Of a stretch of DNA of 6,107 nt, positions 1 through 6,107 are shown one piece after another (position 1 is the stretch's first letter; the number at the start of each line of letters is the position of its first letter). Below the pieces are notes generated by a model. It was not told the origin of the DNA, ran no database searches, and worked only from the letters and a program-made list of their open reading frames with translations. Source of the stretch: Bacteroidia bacterium (GTDB taxonomy: Bacteria > Bacteroidota > Bacteroidia > Chitinophagales > Saprospiraceae); NCBI GenBank assembly GCA_030432855.1, contig JAUILM010000377.1, forward strand, positions 1 to 6,107. Reading direction: 5' to 3'. The position numbers and the translations under genes were made by a program.

Positions 1-1
1 A

Positions 2-997
2 CGGATTGTTACCAGTTTCTTTCCCGATGCTACCGATTATGAGGCTATTTTGTCTCTAAATGCGTCCAAAGCGGTCATGTATTTCCTACAGGTGGCTTCT
101 TCGATTCATTCGATGGTTGTGGGTGAGCGAGAAATTCTGAAACAAATCAAGGATGCCTACGAACTACAATCCGGTTGGAACCTGACGGCAGATAATATAA
201 GACTACTCATTCAACATACCATTCGCAGTGCAAAGAAGGTATACACCACTACTAAAATTGGTGAGAAACCAGTTTCCATCGTATCACTTGCCGTTCAGCG
301 CCTTCTCGAAAAGTCGATTAATACCCATAATAAGTTTCTGATTGTTGGCGCTGGGACCACCATTCAGCTAGTATTAAAACACCTGACAAAAAAGGGGTTC
401 AGGAATTTCAGCATCTACAATCGTACACTGAGAAAGGCTCAGGCTCTGGCTTCCTCATTGTCAGGAAGTGTTGGTACCCTGAAAGATCTGGAAGACCACT
501 CTTCAGATTTTGATGCTGTGATTGCCTGTACTGGTGCTACCGAGCCTACGGTTACCTTTGATCTCGCGACACAATTGACCAATGGGCAAATTGGTGCCAA
601 GATCTGGGTAGATTTAGGCATGCCTCCTGACATTGACAGCAGCATAGCCACTGTTGCCGGGGATAACTATATAGATATCCCATCCCTACAAACACTTGCT
701 TCTTCCAACATCAGACTTCGACAGAAAGAAGTACAAAAAGCGGAGTCCCTACTGCTGGATGCATTAGAAGCATTTGAAGATCTTATTTATGAACGACGGA
801 TTGAAAAGGCCTTCCGCACTATTCCTACTGAAATAAAGACTATCAAGGAGCGTGCATTTGCCGAGGTATTCCGCAAAGATCTCGAGAGTATTGATGCAGA
901 TACACATTCTCTCATCACTAAGATGATGGACTACATGGAGAAGAAGTGTATCGGCATTCCGATGAAAGCTGCTAAAGAAGCTGCCATCCAACGATAA
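2..997 (+). CDS. hemA: Glutamyl-tRNA reductase, 5'-truncated by window edge
   Basis: Cytoplasmic enzyme that reduces Glu-tRNA(Glu) with NADPH to glutamate-1-semialdehyde, the first committed step of C5-pathway tetrapyrrole synthesis. The frame is open to the left edge (331 residues visible). The family is usually about 415-420 long, so roughly 85-90 N-terminal residues, including the catalytic Cys of the TCNRxE region, lie outside. Visible parts, numbered from the first complete codon: end of the catalytic domain with VASSIHSMVVGEREILKQIK (31-50); NADPH-binding Rossmann domain starting KFLIVGAGTTIQLV, with NRT at 140-142 and DLGMPPDID near 204; the long spinal helix and C-terminal dimerisation domain, ending IPMKAAKEAA. 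A TTG at 50 could look like a start but is internal, because family homology continues upstream of it. Oddity: Tyr27 sits where E. coli HemA has His99. Identification is very secure; the substitution depends on a manual, gap-free alignment. Confidence 0.95.
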   Translation, partial: RIVTSFFPDATDYEAILSLNASKAVMYFLQVASSIHSMVVGEREILKQIKDAYELQSGWNLTADNIRLLIQHTIRSAKKVYTTTKIGEKPVSIVSLAVQRLLEKSINTHNKFLIVGAGTTIQLVLKHLTKKGFRNFSIYNRTLRKAQALASSLSGSVGTLKDLEDHSSDFDAVIACTGATEPTVTFDLATQLTNGQIGAKIWVDLGMPPDIDSSIATVAGDNYIDIPSLQTLASSNIRLRQKEVQKAESLLLDALEAFEDLIYERRIEKAFRTIPTEIKTIKERAFAEVFRKDLESIDADTHSLITKMMDYMEKKCIGIPMKAAKEAAIQR

Positions 998-999
998 AT

Positions 1000-1024
1000 A
1001 AGTGGCATCTCCCCTCACTTTTCA
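1000..1024 (+). terminator. Weak hairpin after hemA, possible terminator
   Basis: AAGTG (1000-1004) can pair with CACTT (1016-1020) around an 11-nt loop, extendable by one G-T pair, and is followed directly by TT and C. It begins immediately after the hemA stop. An AT-only palindrome, ATAAAT (1025-1030) with ATTTAT (1033-1038), follows. The stem is short and low in GC and the T tract is brief, so this is a possible rather than a convincing intrinsic terminator. Confidence 0.25.
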
Positions 1025-1102
1025 ATAAATTCATTTATGGAATTTCAGTGATCGTTCATCTTTATGTTGAATGTTAGTTTGAAATCCTAGAATGAAACAA
1101 AA

Positions 1103-2023
1103 ATGAGACTTTTATATACCTTCTTTTTATTCCTTTTAAGTACTCCCTTGGTCAAAGCACAAGCTACAGGCACTGTCAACTATGACAACCTGGGCCTATC
1201 CTTCACGATTCCAGATGGTTGGGTAGGTCAGGAAACACAGATCGGCTATTTGATGGGGTCTAACACTGTACCCGGGATGGTACTTTTGATTCCACATGAC
1301 CAACCTTACACGGTAAGTGAGATTGAAAATCAGTTGAAGGCGGGTATTCAAGATATGAATGGTACCAATCTACAGCTTGCAAGTGACATCACTACTTTTG
1401 GAAATGGGGCAGGTGGAGAGTTTTCCGGGACAATGGAATCACAGCCGGTAAAAGCTTTCATCATCGGTGTCCAAAACCCACATGGAAATGGTCTTTCCAT
1501 AGTAGCCGTCACAACTCCAGAACACTTTGGTGCACAATATCAGTCACTCGCTCAGGAGGTAATGGGTGATGTCGTGTTTTCGAAAGTAGCTCAAAACACT
1601 GCCTCACAAAATGCATCTAAAGGAGAAAGCATTGAAGAATGGAAGGCCTGGATGCAAAATGTAAAACTGACCTATATGGAATCCTATTCCTCCATTTCTT
1701 CTGGTGTTTCAGGTATGACAGGTGGCGGCTATAGCTTCAGTAAGGAAATAGATCTCTGTGGAGAAGGATACTTTAAATACTATGGCAATAGTAGCATAAG
1801 TATTGGAAGTGATGTCAGTAGTGGTCTTTCAGGATCTTCCAATCGAGGGAATGGGACCTGGGATATTAGAAGATCATCCAACGGTCATCCGGAATTGGTG
1901 CTCAACTTTAATAATGGGAACAGCACATCCTATGTGCTAACCTATGAAGACACTGAACTATATCTGGATGGCACCCGATATTTTCGAACCTTTAAAGGAG
2001 ACTACGCTCCATCCTGTCCCTAA
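1103..2023 (+). CDS. Secreted two-domain protein of unknown function
   Basis: I do not recognise a named family with certainty. The 306-residue product begins with a Sec signal peptide: MRLL, then a hydrophobic core to about residue 16, with likely cleavage VKA|Q after residue 19. Residues 25-160 resemble a PsbP/DUF1795-like fold, from YDNLGLSFTIPDGW to a strand-rich region ending VMGDVVF. A linker rich in Ser, Asn and Gln (161-178) precedes a C-terminal beta-rich module (180-296) with LCGEGYFKYYG, a Ser/Gly loop, GTWDIRR, LNFNNG, and LYLDGTRYFR. This pattern of 'Cys, dG-F, GTW, L-L, G-RY-R' resembles a small lipocalin-like module of exported bacterial proteins; that is my inference. Only two Cys remain (219 and 305), which could form a disulfide. 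An in-frame TAG at 1088 makes ATG 1103 the first possible ATG start. The gene sits 105 bp after hemA and 94 bp before the ComM-like gene, so cotranscription is possible but not shown. Confidence 0.88.
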   Translation: MRLLYTFFLFLLSTPLVKAQATGTVNYDNLGLSFTIPDGWVGQETQIGYLMGSNTVPGMVLLIPHDQPYTVSEIENQLKAGIQDMNGTNLQLASDITTFGNGAGGEFSGTMESQPVKAFIIGVQNPHGNGLSIVAVTTPEHFGAQYQSLAQEVMGDVVFSKVAQNTASQNASKGESIEEWKAWMQNVKLTYMESYSSISSGVSGMTGGGYSFSKEIDLCGEGYFKYYGNSSISIGSDVSSGLSGSSNRGNGTWDIRRSSNGHPELVLNFNNGNSTSYVLTYEDTELYLDGTRYFRTFKGDYAPSCP

Positions 2024-2032
2024 GACAAAATC

Positions 2033-2049
2033 AAAGGCAGCTCTCCTTT
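2033..2049 (+). terminator. Weak hairpin between secreted-protein gene and comM
   Basis: AAAGG (2033-2037) can pair with CCTTT (2045-2049) around a 7-nt loop, ten bases after the stop codon of the secreted-protein gene. No proper T tract follows (the next bases are CCAACTTTACC), so it may be a weak terminator, an RNA-stability hairpin or chance. Confidence 0.2.
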
Positions 2050-2117
2050 CCAACTTTACCTGTCAATGTAAGTCAATTGTCTATATTTAGGTTATATCTC
2101 AAACCTGGATGTAATTC

Positions 2118-3677
2118 ATGCTTGTCAAAACGTATGCTAGTGCCGTACATGGAGTAGATGCCCGTAGAATAGCTGTAGAAGTCAACGCGGGTGGCACGGT
2201 TCACGCGGGAAAAGGAAACTTCTACCATCTTGTCGGACTTCCTGATGTGGCTGTCAAAGAAGGTTTTCAGCGCATTGAGGCTGCTATTAAGAATATTGGC
2301 TATAAGATGAAGCGGCTAAAAATGGTCGTAAATCTGGCACCAGCAGACATCCGCAAAGAGGGCTCAGCATATGATCTACCTATCGCGCTGGGTGTACTGG
2401 GTAGTACAGGTCAAATGGCAGGTGAGCATCTTGAGCAATATACCATCATGGGAGAACTAGCGCTTGATGGACAGTTGCGACCAATCAAAGGTGCTTTACC
2501 CATTGCGATCCAGGCACGAAAAGAGAAGTTTAAAGGGCTGATTCTCCCCAGACAAAATGCGCGAGAAGCGGCCATCGTCAATGATCTCGAAGTATATGGT
2601 ATCTCTAATTTACTGGAGGCTGTAGAGTTTTTTAATGGTGAAAGAAAACTGGAGCCTGTCCAGGTGGATACCCGAGACGAATTTGCCTACTCTTCCAATA
2701 AATACGAGGTCGATTTTTCGGACGTGAAAGGCCAGGAAAATATTAAGCGGGCACTTACCCTTGCTGCTGGTGGTGGTCATAATGTGATTTTAATCGGTCC
2801 TCCGGGTGCCGGAAAAACGATGCTAGCCAGAAGGTTACCCACCATATTGCCTCCATTAGATCTGAGAGAAGCTCTTGAAACAACAAAGATCCACTCGGTC
2901 GCAGGACTTCTACCCAACGAGGCCTCACTGGTCACCACGCGTCCGTTTAGAGCTCCTCATCACACGATTAGCGATGTAGCCCTGGTGGGAGGAGGTTCGC
3001 ATCCAAGTCCGGGAGAGATTTCGCTTGCACACAATGGAGTCCTTTTTATGGACGAACTCCCCGAATTTAAACGAACTGTTCTGGAAGTGATGCGTCAGCC
3101 CCTGGAAGAACGAAAAGTGACCATTTCACGAGCTAAGATCACTGTGGACTACCCTTCCAGTTTCATTTTGGTGGCTTCGATGAATCCATGTCCCTGCGGG
3201 TTCTATAATCACCCGGAAAAAGATTGTGTCTGTGCACCTGGAGTCATCAAGCGGTACTTAAACAAAATAAGTGGTCCCCTACTGGACAGAATTGACTTAC
3301 ATGTAGAAGTGACTCCCGTTTCCTACGACATGCTGGCAGATATCGACAGGCCTCAGGAAAGTAGTGCAGAGATCATTGAGCGTGTCCTGAAAGCCCGGGA
3401 AATTCAGAAGGCTCGGTTCGAAGACTCCTCCAAAGTATATTGTAATGCGCAAATGTCAAGTAGAATGGTGCATGAAGTATGTCAGATAAACAAGGCGGGT
3501 AGGATTCTACTAAAGACCGCCATGGAGAGGCTTCAACTCTCTGCACGAGCTTATGACCGCATATTAAAGGTGGCCAGAACGGCGGCGGACCTTTCAGACA
3601 GTCCTGACATCAAGGTAGAGCATCTCGCCGAAGCGATCCAGCTCAGAAGTCTGGATCGTGAATCCTGGTCGGGTTAA
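2118..3677 (+). CDS. comM: YifB/ComM-family Mg-chelatase-like AAA+ ATPase
   Basis: Complete 519-residue member of the YifB/ComM family, slightly longer than the usual 505-512. Family members form hexameric AAA+ motors; Vibrio ComM drives branch migration during integration of transforming DNA in the cytoplasm. Domains: N-terminal ChlI/Lon-S5-like domain (about 1-175) with NLAPADIRKEGSAYDLPIALG at 72-92; AAA+ Mg-chelatase-type core (about 195-400) with Walker A GPPGAGKT (227-234), RPFRAPHHTISD (275-286), Walker B VLFMDE (308-313), and sensor-1-type Asn356; C-terminal helical domain (about 415-515) with LSARAYDRILKVARTAADL (474-492). Four Cys at 358, 360, 370 and 372 (CPC...CVC) form the family's probable zinc-binding loop. 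All key motifs are intact. The start is well fixed: an in-frame TAA at 2112-2114 rules out anything earlier, and the protein begins with the family's typical MLVKTYASAV. No clear Shine-Dalgarno sequence precedes it. The stop overlaps the end of the convergent thioredoxin gene. It is named comM by family; a role in transformation in this organism is inferred. Confidence 0.96.
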   Translation: MLVKTYASAVHGVDARRIAVEVNAGGTVHAGKGNFYHLVGLPDVAVKEGFQRIEAAIKNIGYKMKRLKMVVNLAPADIRKEGSAYDLPIALGVLGSTGQMAGEHLEQYTIMGELALDGQLRPIKGALPIAIQARKEKFKGLILPRQNAREAAIVNDLEVYGISNLLEAVEFFNGERKLEPVQVDTRDEFAYSSNKYEVDFSDVKGQENIKRALTLAAGGGHNVILIGPPGAGKTMLARRLPTILPPLDLREALETTKIHSVAGLLPNEASLVTTRPFRAPHHTISDVALVGGGSHPSPGEISLAHNGVLFMDELPEFKRTVLEVMRQPLEERKVTISRAKITVDYPSSFILVASMNPCPCGFYNHPEKDCVCAPGVIKRYLNKISGPLLDRIDLHVEVTPVSYDMLADIDRPQESSAEIIERVLKAREIQKARFEDSSKVYCNAQMSSRMVHEVCQINKAGRILLKTAMERLQLSARAYDRILKVARTAADLSDSPDIKVEHLAEAIQLRSLDRESWSG

Positions 3678-4849
3678 GGTAATTTATTGATTTCCTGAAG
3701 CAGACTTTCCGTTTCAGCAAAATCAGCTCCGGCATCTTTTGCCAGCTTAATAGCCCGTTCTGCATATTTAGTCGCAGGACCTTTCTTTCCCAACTTATAG
3801 TACAGTGCGGCTAACGTATCGTTGTTGTAATGATTGCTCTCTATGCTTATGGATTTTTTAGTCCATTTCACGGCCTTCTTCAGAGACTTTGGATCCTCAA
3901 CCCGTTCATAAAAGTTCCAGGCTAACCCATTGAGGGCACTCCAGGACAGTGTCGGATACTTCTTTACGTAATTTTTGGTCGCTTCGATGTATTTTTCAAT
4001 ATCCCCCTTCGAATCATAATAGTCAATCACAAAGGAATCATAAAAGGGTTCAGCCTTTGAAGTGGGAAACGTATTGTCATAAATTTCCCGGGCTTCCTCG
4101 AGATTCAGATTATCCATGTCGCGGTAAAGATATTCTTCAATGATCCGTGTCAGTCTACCATATACCGCAGACTGTCCAAAATCTCGTATATACAGGTGCT
4201 TGCGGTTCACTACATCCTGATAGTATGGGTCCTGGTACTCCTCAACTATTGACAAGACTATTTCCAGGTCGTCTTTTTCTGTCCAGTTTTCTTTGGTCTC
4301 CAAATACTCTGCGCCTACTTCCTTTCCTTCTTTCTCACCGGCTCGTAGTAAGGCAAGTGCATACCGCTTCAGTAAATTAGAACTACGATCTCCACTCTTA
4401 TAGATCTCAGCTAGCCGATGTAGTTGAAAATCTGGATCGATCGCTTTTTTACCTAATTCCAAAAATTTTTCAACAGGTTGAAAGCCTAACCCTCGATGTA
4501 AGAGATTCCCCTCCTTATCTAAGAATAGAAAGGATGGATATGCGTCCACCTTATGCTTCTTAGCCAGGGCAATCCCATCTCCGGACTCCATATCGAGCTT
4601 CAAATTAACGAAGTGCTCGTTGTAAAATGCCCCGATAATGGTATCGGTAAATACCTGCGCATCCATCATTTTGCAGGGTCCGCACCAGGTGGTATATGCG
4701 TCCACAAAAACAATCTTGCCTTCAATTGCTGCCACTTTCAGTGCCTTCTCATAATCCTCTTTTATGAAGTTGATGGCAAGGTCCTGAGCATTCAGCGAAT
4801 TGAATCCCAGATAAGTGCAAAATGATATGGCAAGAAAGATAATTCTCAT
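3674..4849 (-). CDS. Exported thioredoxin-fold protein, TPR-like C-terminus (copy 2)
   Basis: 391-residue predicted extracytoplasmic thiol-disulfide oxidoreductase, second gene of a tandem pair. A signal peptide covers residues 1-21 (MRIIFLAISFCTYLGF core) with likely cleavage SLNA|QDL, leaving Gln at +1. The thioredoxin domain spans about 29-137: FVDAYTTWCGPCK with redox Cys56 and Cys59, LKLDME at 83-88, and cis-Pro105 in AYPS. After signal cleavage these two Cys are the only ones in the protein. Residues 140-391 are mostly predicted helix; 303-374 look like two degenerate TPR units (WNFYE...AVKWTKKSI and LAALYYKLGK...YAERAIKLA). The domain resembles Thioredoxin_7/DUF255-type proteins rather than TlpA. 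The start codon overlaps the upstream gene's stop as ATGA, which favours this start and translational coupling. The physiological substrate is unknown; CGPC could serve as reductase, isomerase or oxidase. Confidence 0.93.
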   Translation of the reverse strand: MRIIFLAISFCTYLGFNSLNAQDLAINFIKEDYEKALKVAAIEGKIVFVDAYTTWCGPCKMMDAQVFTDTIIGAFYNEHFVNLKLDMESGDGIALAKKHKVDAYPSFLFLDKEGNLLHRGLGFQPVEKFLELGKKAIDPDFQLHRLAEIYKSGDRSSNLLKRYALALLRAGEKEGKEVGAEYLETKENWTEKDDLEIVLSIVEEYQDPYYQDVVNRKHLYIRDFGQSAVYGRLTRIIEEYLYRDMDNLNLEEAREIYDNTFPTSKAEPFYDSFVIDYYDSKGDIEKYIEATKNYVKKYPTLSWSALNGLAWNFYERVEDPKSLKKAVKWTKKSISIESNHYNNDTLAALYYKLGKKGPATKYAERAIKLAKDAGADFAETESLLQEINKLP

Positions 4850-6018
4850 GTTTTCAATTGTTGTTCCAGTGTATTTATGAGTCTTTTTATATAAGGAGCC
4901 GCTCCAGTCTTGCTTTCATTGGCAAATTCAAGTGCCTTTTGTGCCAGAGACATGGATTTTTCATAATCCTTTTGCAGATACATAAACTGTGCTGCAATAA
5001 AACAATGTTGTTCATTTTCCTCTTCTTCCGCTGTTTCAACTGACCATTCAGCACCTTGCTTCAAGAGGATTGGCTCATGCCTCATTTCCTTAAAAATGAA
5101 AGAAACGATCTCAAATTTTTGTTCGGTTCCCTGACGTACATAGCTTTTAGCTACATCAATGTATGCTTCGTATTCACGCGATTCGATATGATATTTCATG
5201 CGTGCATTCATTTCAAATTCCTTCACGTGGTCTGATGCATACCGGTCTACCTTATCAATCGCCTCTTCCAGGAGATCAGGACTTCGATATTCTATTGCTT
5301 TCTGAACCGTCGCATTTGCAGCTTCCACCACCTTGTCTTCAAAAGCCTCTTTGCCAAAAAGCTTTTCAATTTTCTTTCGGTGATCAATCATCATATTGAA
5401 AATGCGGGAGTCCGCTTCTACAGCGGAATGAAAAATCACGGTCAGATTTTCATCTGTACTTAGATTTTTCTGATCTCGCAGATAATCATTTGCAATCTTG
5501 ATGACGGGCCTTTTTGCTTTAGACATCACCGTGATGTATTCCGCCATAAATTCAGGGTCACGTTGTCCATTAGCATAGGCCTCCTCTAGCTCTTTACTCA
5601 CAGAAGGTGCCTTGTCCGCTACAAATCGGCCCAACTTCATGAAGTTATTCACATCCATTCCTCCGACAACACGATGTACCAATTCGCCATTCCCATCCAG
5701 AAACAACAAAGTGGGAAAGGCGGTTACCCGATATTTTTTTTGAAAGTCTTTGCCTTCACCCTTCTCCATGTCCAGTTTCACATTGACGAAGTTTTCATTA
5801 TAAAACTGACCCACCTCCTCCTTGGTAAAAACATTAGCCGACATGCGTTTACAAGGTCCGCACCAGGTAGTATATGCATCCACAAAGATCACTCGTCCCT
5901 GCTGCTTAGCAAGGGCTTTGGCCTCATCCCAGGTGCCATGAAAAAACTCAATGCCATTGCCGAAGGCGGTGCCCAAAGCAAAAAATGTGATAAACAGAAA
6001 AGTTGTAATTCTAATCAT
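4846..6018 (-). CDS. Exported thioredoxin-fold protein, TPR-like C-terminus (copy 1)
   Basis: 390-residue paralogue of the next gene and the promoter-proximal member of the pair. A signal peptide covers residues 1-20 (hydrophobic ITTFLFITFFALGTA) with likely cleavage near AFG|NG; this site does not leave Gln at +1. The thioredoxin domain spans about 27-135: FVDAYTTWCGPCK with redox Cys53 and Cys56, VKLDMEKG at 80-87, and cis-Pro102 in AFPT. One more Cys lies at 339. The remainder (about 140-390) is helical and strongly charged; 336-372 looks like a TPR unit (FIAAQFMYLQKDYEKSMSLAQKAL). The N-terminal domains of the two copies match at roughly half of positions while the tails are much more diverged. 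An in-frame TGA at 6031-6033 (reading on the - strand) lies five codons upstream, so the ATG at 6018 is the first usable ATG. No Shine-Dalgarno sequence is evident. Location is probably periplasm or cell surface. Confidence 0.93.
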   Translation of the reverse strand: MIRITTFLFITFFALGTAFGNGIEFFHGTWDEAKALAKQQGRVIFVDAYTTWCGPCKRMSANVFTKEEVGQFYNENFVNVKLDMEKGEGKDFQKKYRVTAFPTLLFLDGNGELVHRVVGGMDVNNFMKLGRFVADKAPSVSKELEEAYANGQRDPEFMAEYITVMSKAKRPVIKIANDYLRDQKNLSTDENLTVIFHSAVEADSRIFNMMIDHRKKIEKLFGKEAFEDKVVEAANATVQKAIEYRSPDLLEEAIDKVDRYASDHVKEFEMNARMKYHIESREYEAYIDVAKSYVRQGTEQKFEIVSFIFKEMRHEPILLKQGAEWSVETAEEEENEQHCFIAAQFMYLQKDYEKSMSLAQKALEFANESKTGAAPYIKRLINTLEQQLKT

Positions 6019-6107
6019 CCTAAATTCAGTTCAGATGTTGTAAATAGATTAAGTCACTATTAAAGTGAATTGTTGTTCAAATGCAAAAATCCATCCTAAA
6101 ATTAATA
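6019..6107 (-). other. Upstream region of the thioredoxin operon
   Basis: This AT-rich 89-bp stretch at the right edge has no supported coding content and should carry the leader, and perhaps the promoter, of the two-gene thioredoxin operon. On the - strand it contains TTTTTG and CATTTG, which could be part of a Bacteroidota -33 element (consensus TTTG), but no good TAnnTTTG box follows at about 19-21 bases. The promoter may be weak, may use another sigma factor, or may lie beyond the window. Confidence 0.35.

Noticed and set aside
439..1018. Two short - strand open frames antisense to hemA (439-651 and 764-1018).
   Set aside because: They lie opposite well-supported hemA coding sequence and their translations show no domain or export signal.
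1074..1081. TTAGTTTG as a Bacteroidota -7 box (TAnnTTTG) for the secreted-protein gene.
   Set aside because: It matches except at one core position, but no TTTG lies about 19-21 bases upstream, so the full promoter pattern is missing.
2082..2089. TATATTTA as a -7 box for the comM-like gene.
   Set aside because: It is close to TAnnTTTG, but the nearest upstream candidate (TTTA at 2055-2058) is 23 bases away and imperfect, so support is too weak to call a promoter.
2118..3677. The possibility that the AAA+ gene is a magnesium chelatase subunit working with hemA in tetrapyrrole synthesis.
   Set aside because: The N-terminal ChlI/Lon-S5-like domain, the CPC...CVC loop and the overall length fit YifB/ComM, not BchI/ChlI; the 'Mg chelatase' label reflects shared AAA+ ancestry.
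5674..6063. A 129-codon open frame on the + strand at the right end of the window.
   Set aside because: It runs antisense to the N-terminal thioredoxin domain of the first paralogue, which has clear homology; its translation shows no recognisable domain. The shorter + strand frames inside 3949-5399 are rejected for the same reason.

Overview
The window reads as ordinary chromosomal sequence from a member of the Bacteroidota, most likely a Cytophagia-like or related environmental lineage. The reasons are the Bacteroidota-style wording of the glutamyl-tRNA reductase around VVGEREIL, start codons without clear Shine-Dalgarno sequences, two signal peptides whose predicted cleavage leaves Gln at +1, and moderate GC. 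This placement is an inference from sequence style, not from a database match.

Layout: five protein-coding genes fill almost the whole window. On the + strand lie the 3' portion of hemA (cut by the left edge), a secreted two-domain protein of unknown function, and a complete YifB/ComM-type AAA+ ATPase gene. The gaps between them are 105 and 94 bp, and each holds a weak hairpin. On the - strand, reading leftward from 6018, are two tandem paralogous exported thioredoxin-fold proteins of 390 and 391 residues. They are joined by a 4-nt ATGA overlap, so they are very probably one translationally coupled operon. The + and - blocks converge and overlap by 4 nt, sharing the palindrome TTAA as both stop codons. 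No RNA gene, CRISPR array, insertion sequence or prophage signature was seen.

Function: HemA starts tetrapyrrole synthesis from Glu-tRNA. The ComM-like ATPase belongs to a family linked to branch migration of incoming DNA during natural transformation. The thioredoxin pair should act outside the cytoplasm as dithiol oxidoreductases, each with a long helical, TPR-like C-terminal half. Nothing in the sequence ties these genes into one pathway, and I do not see a clear new multi-gene system. The points most worth a second look are the duplicated thioredoxin pair, the Tyr that replaces a conserved active-site-region His in HemA, and the unassigned secreted protein.
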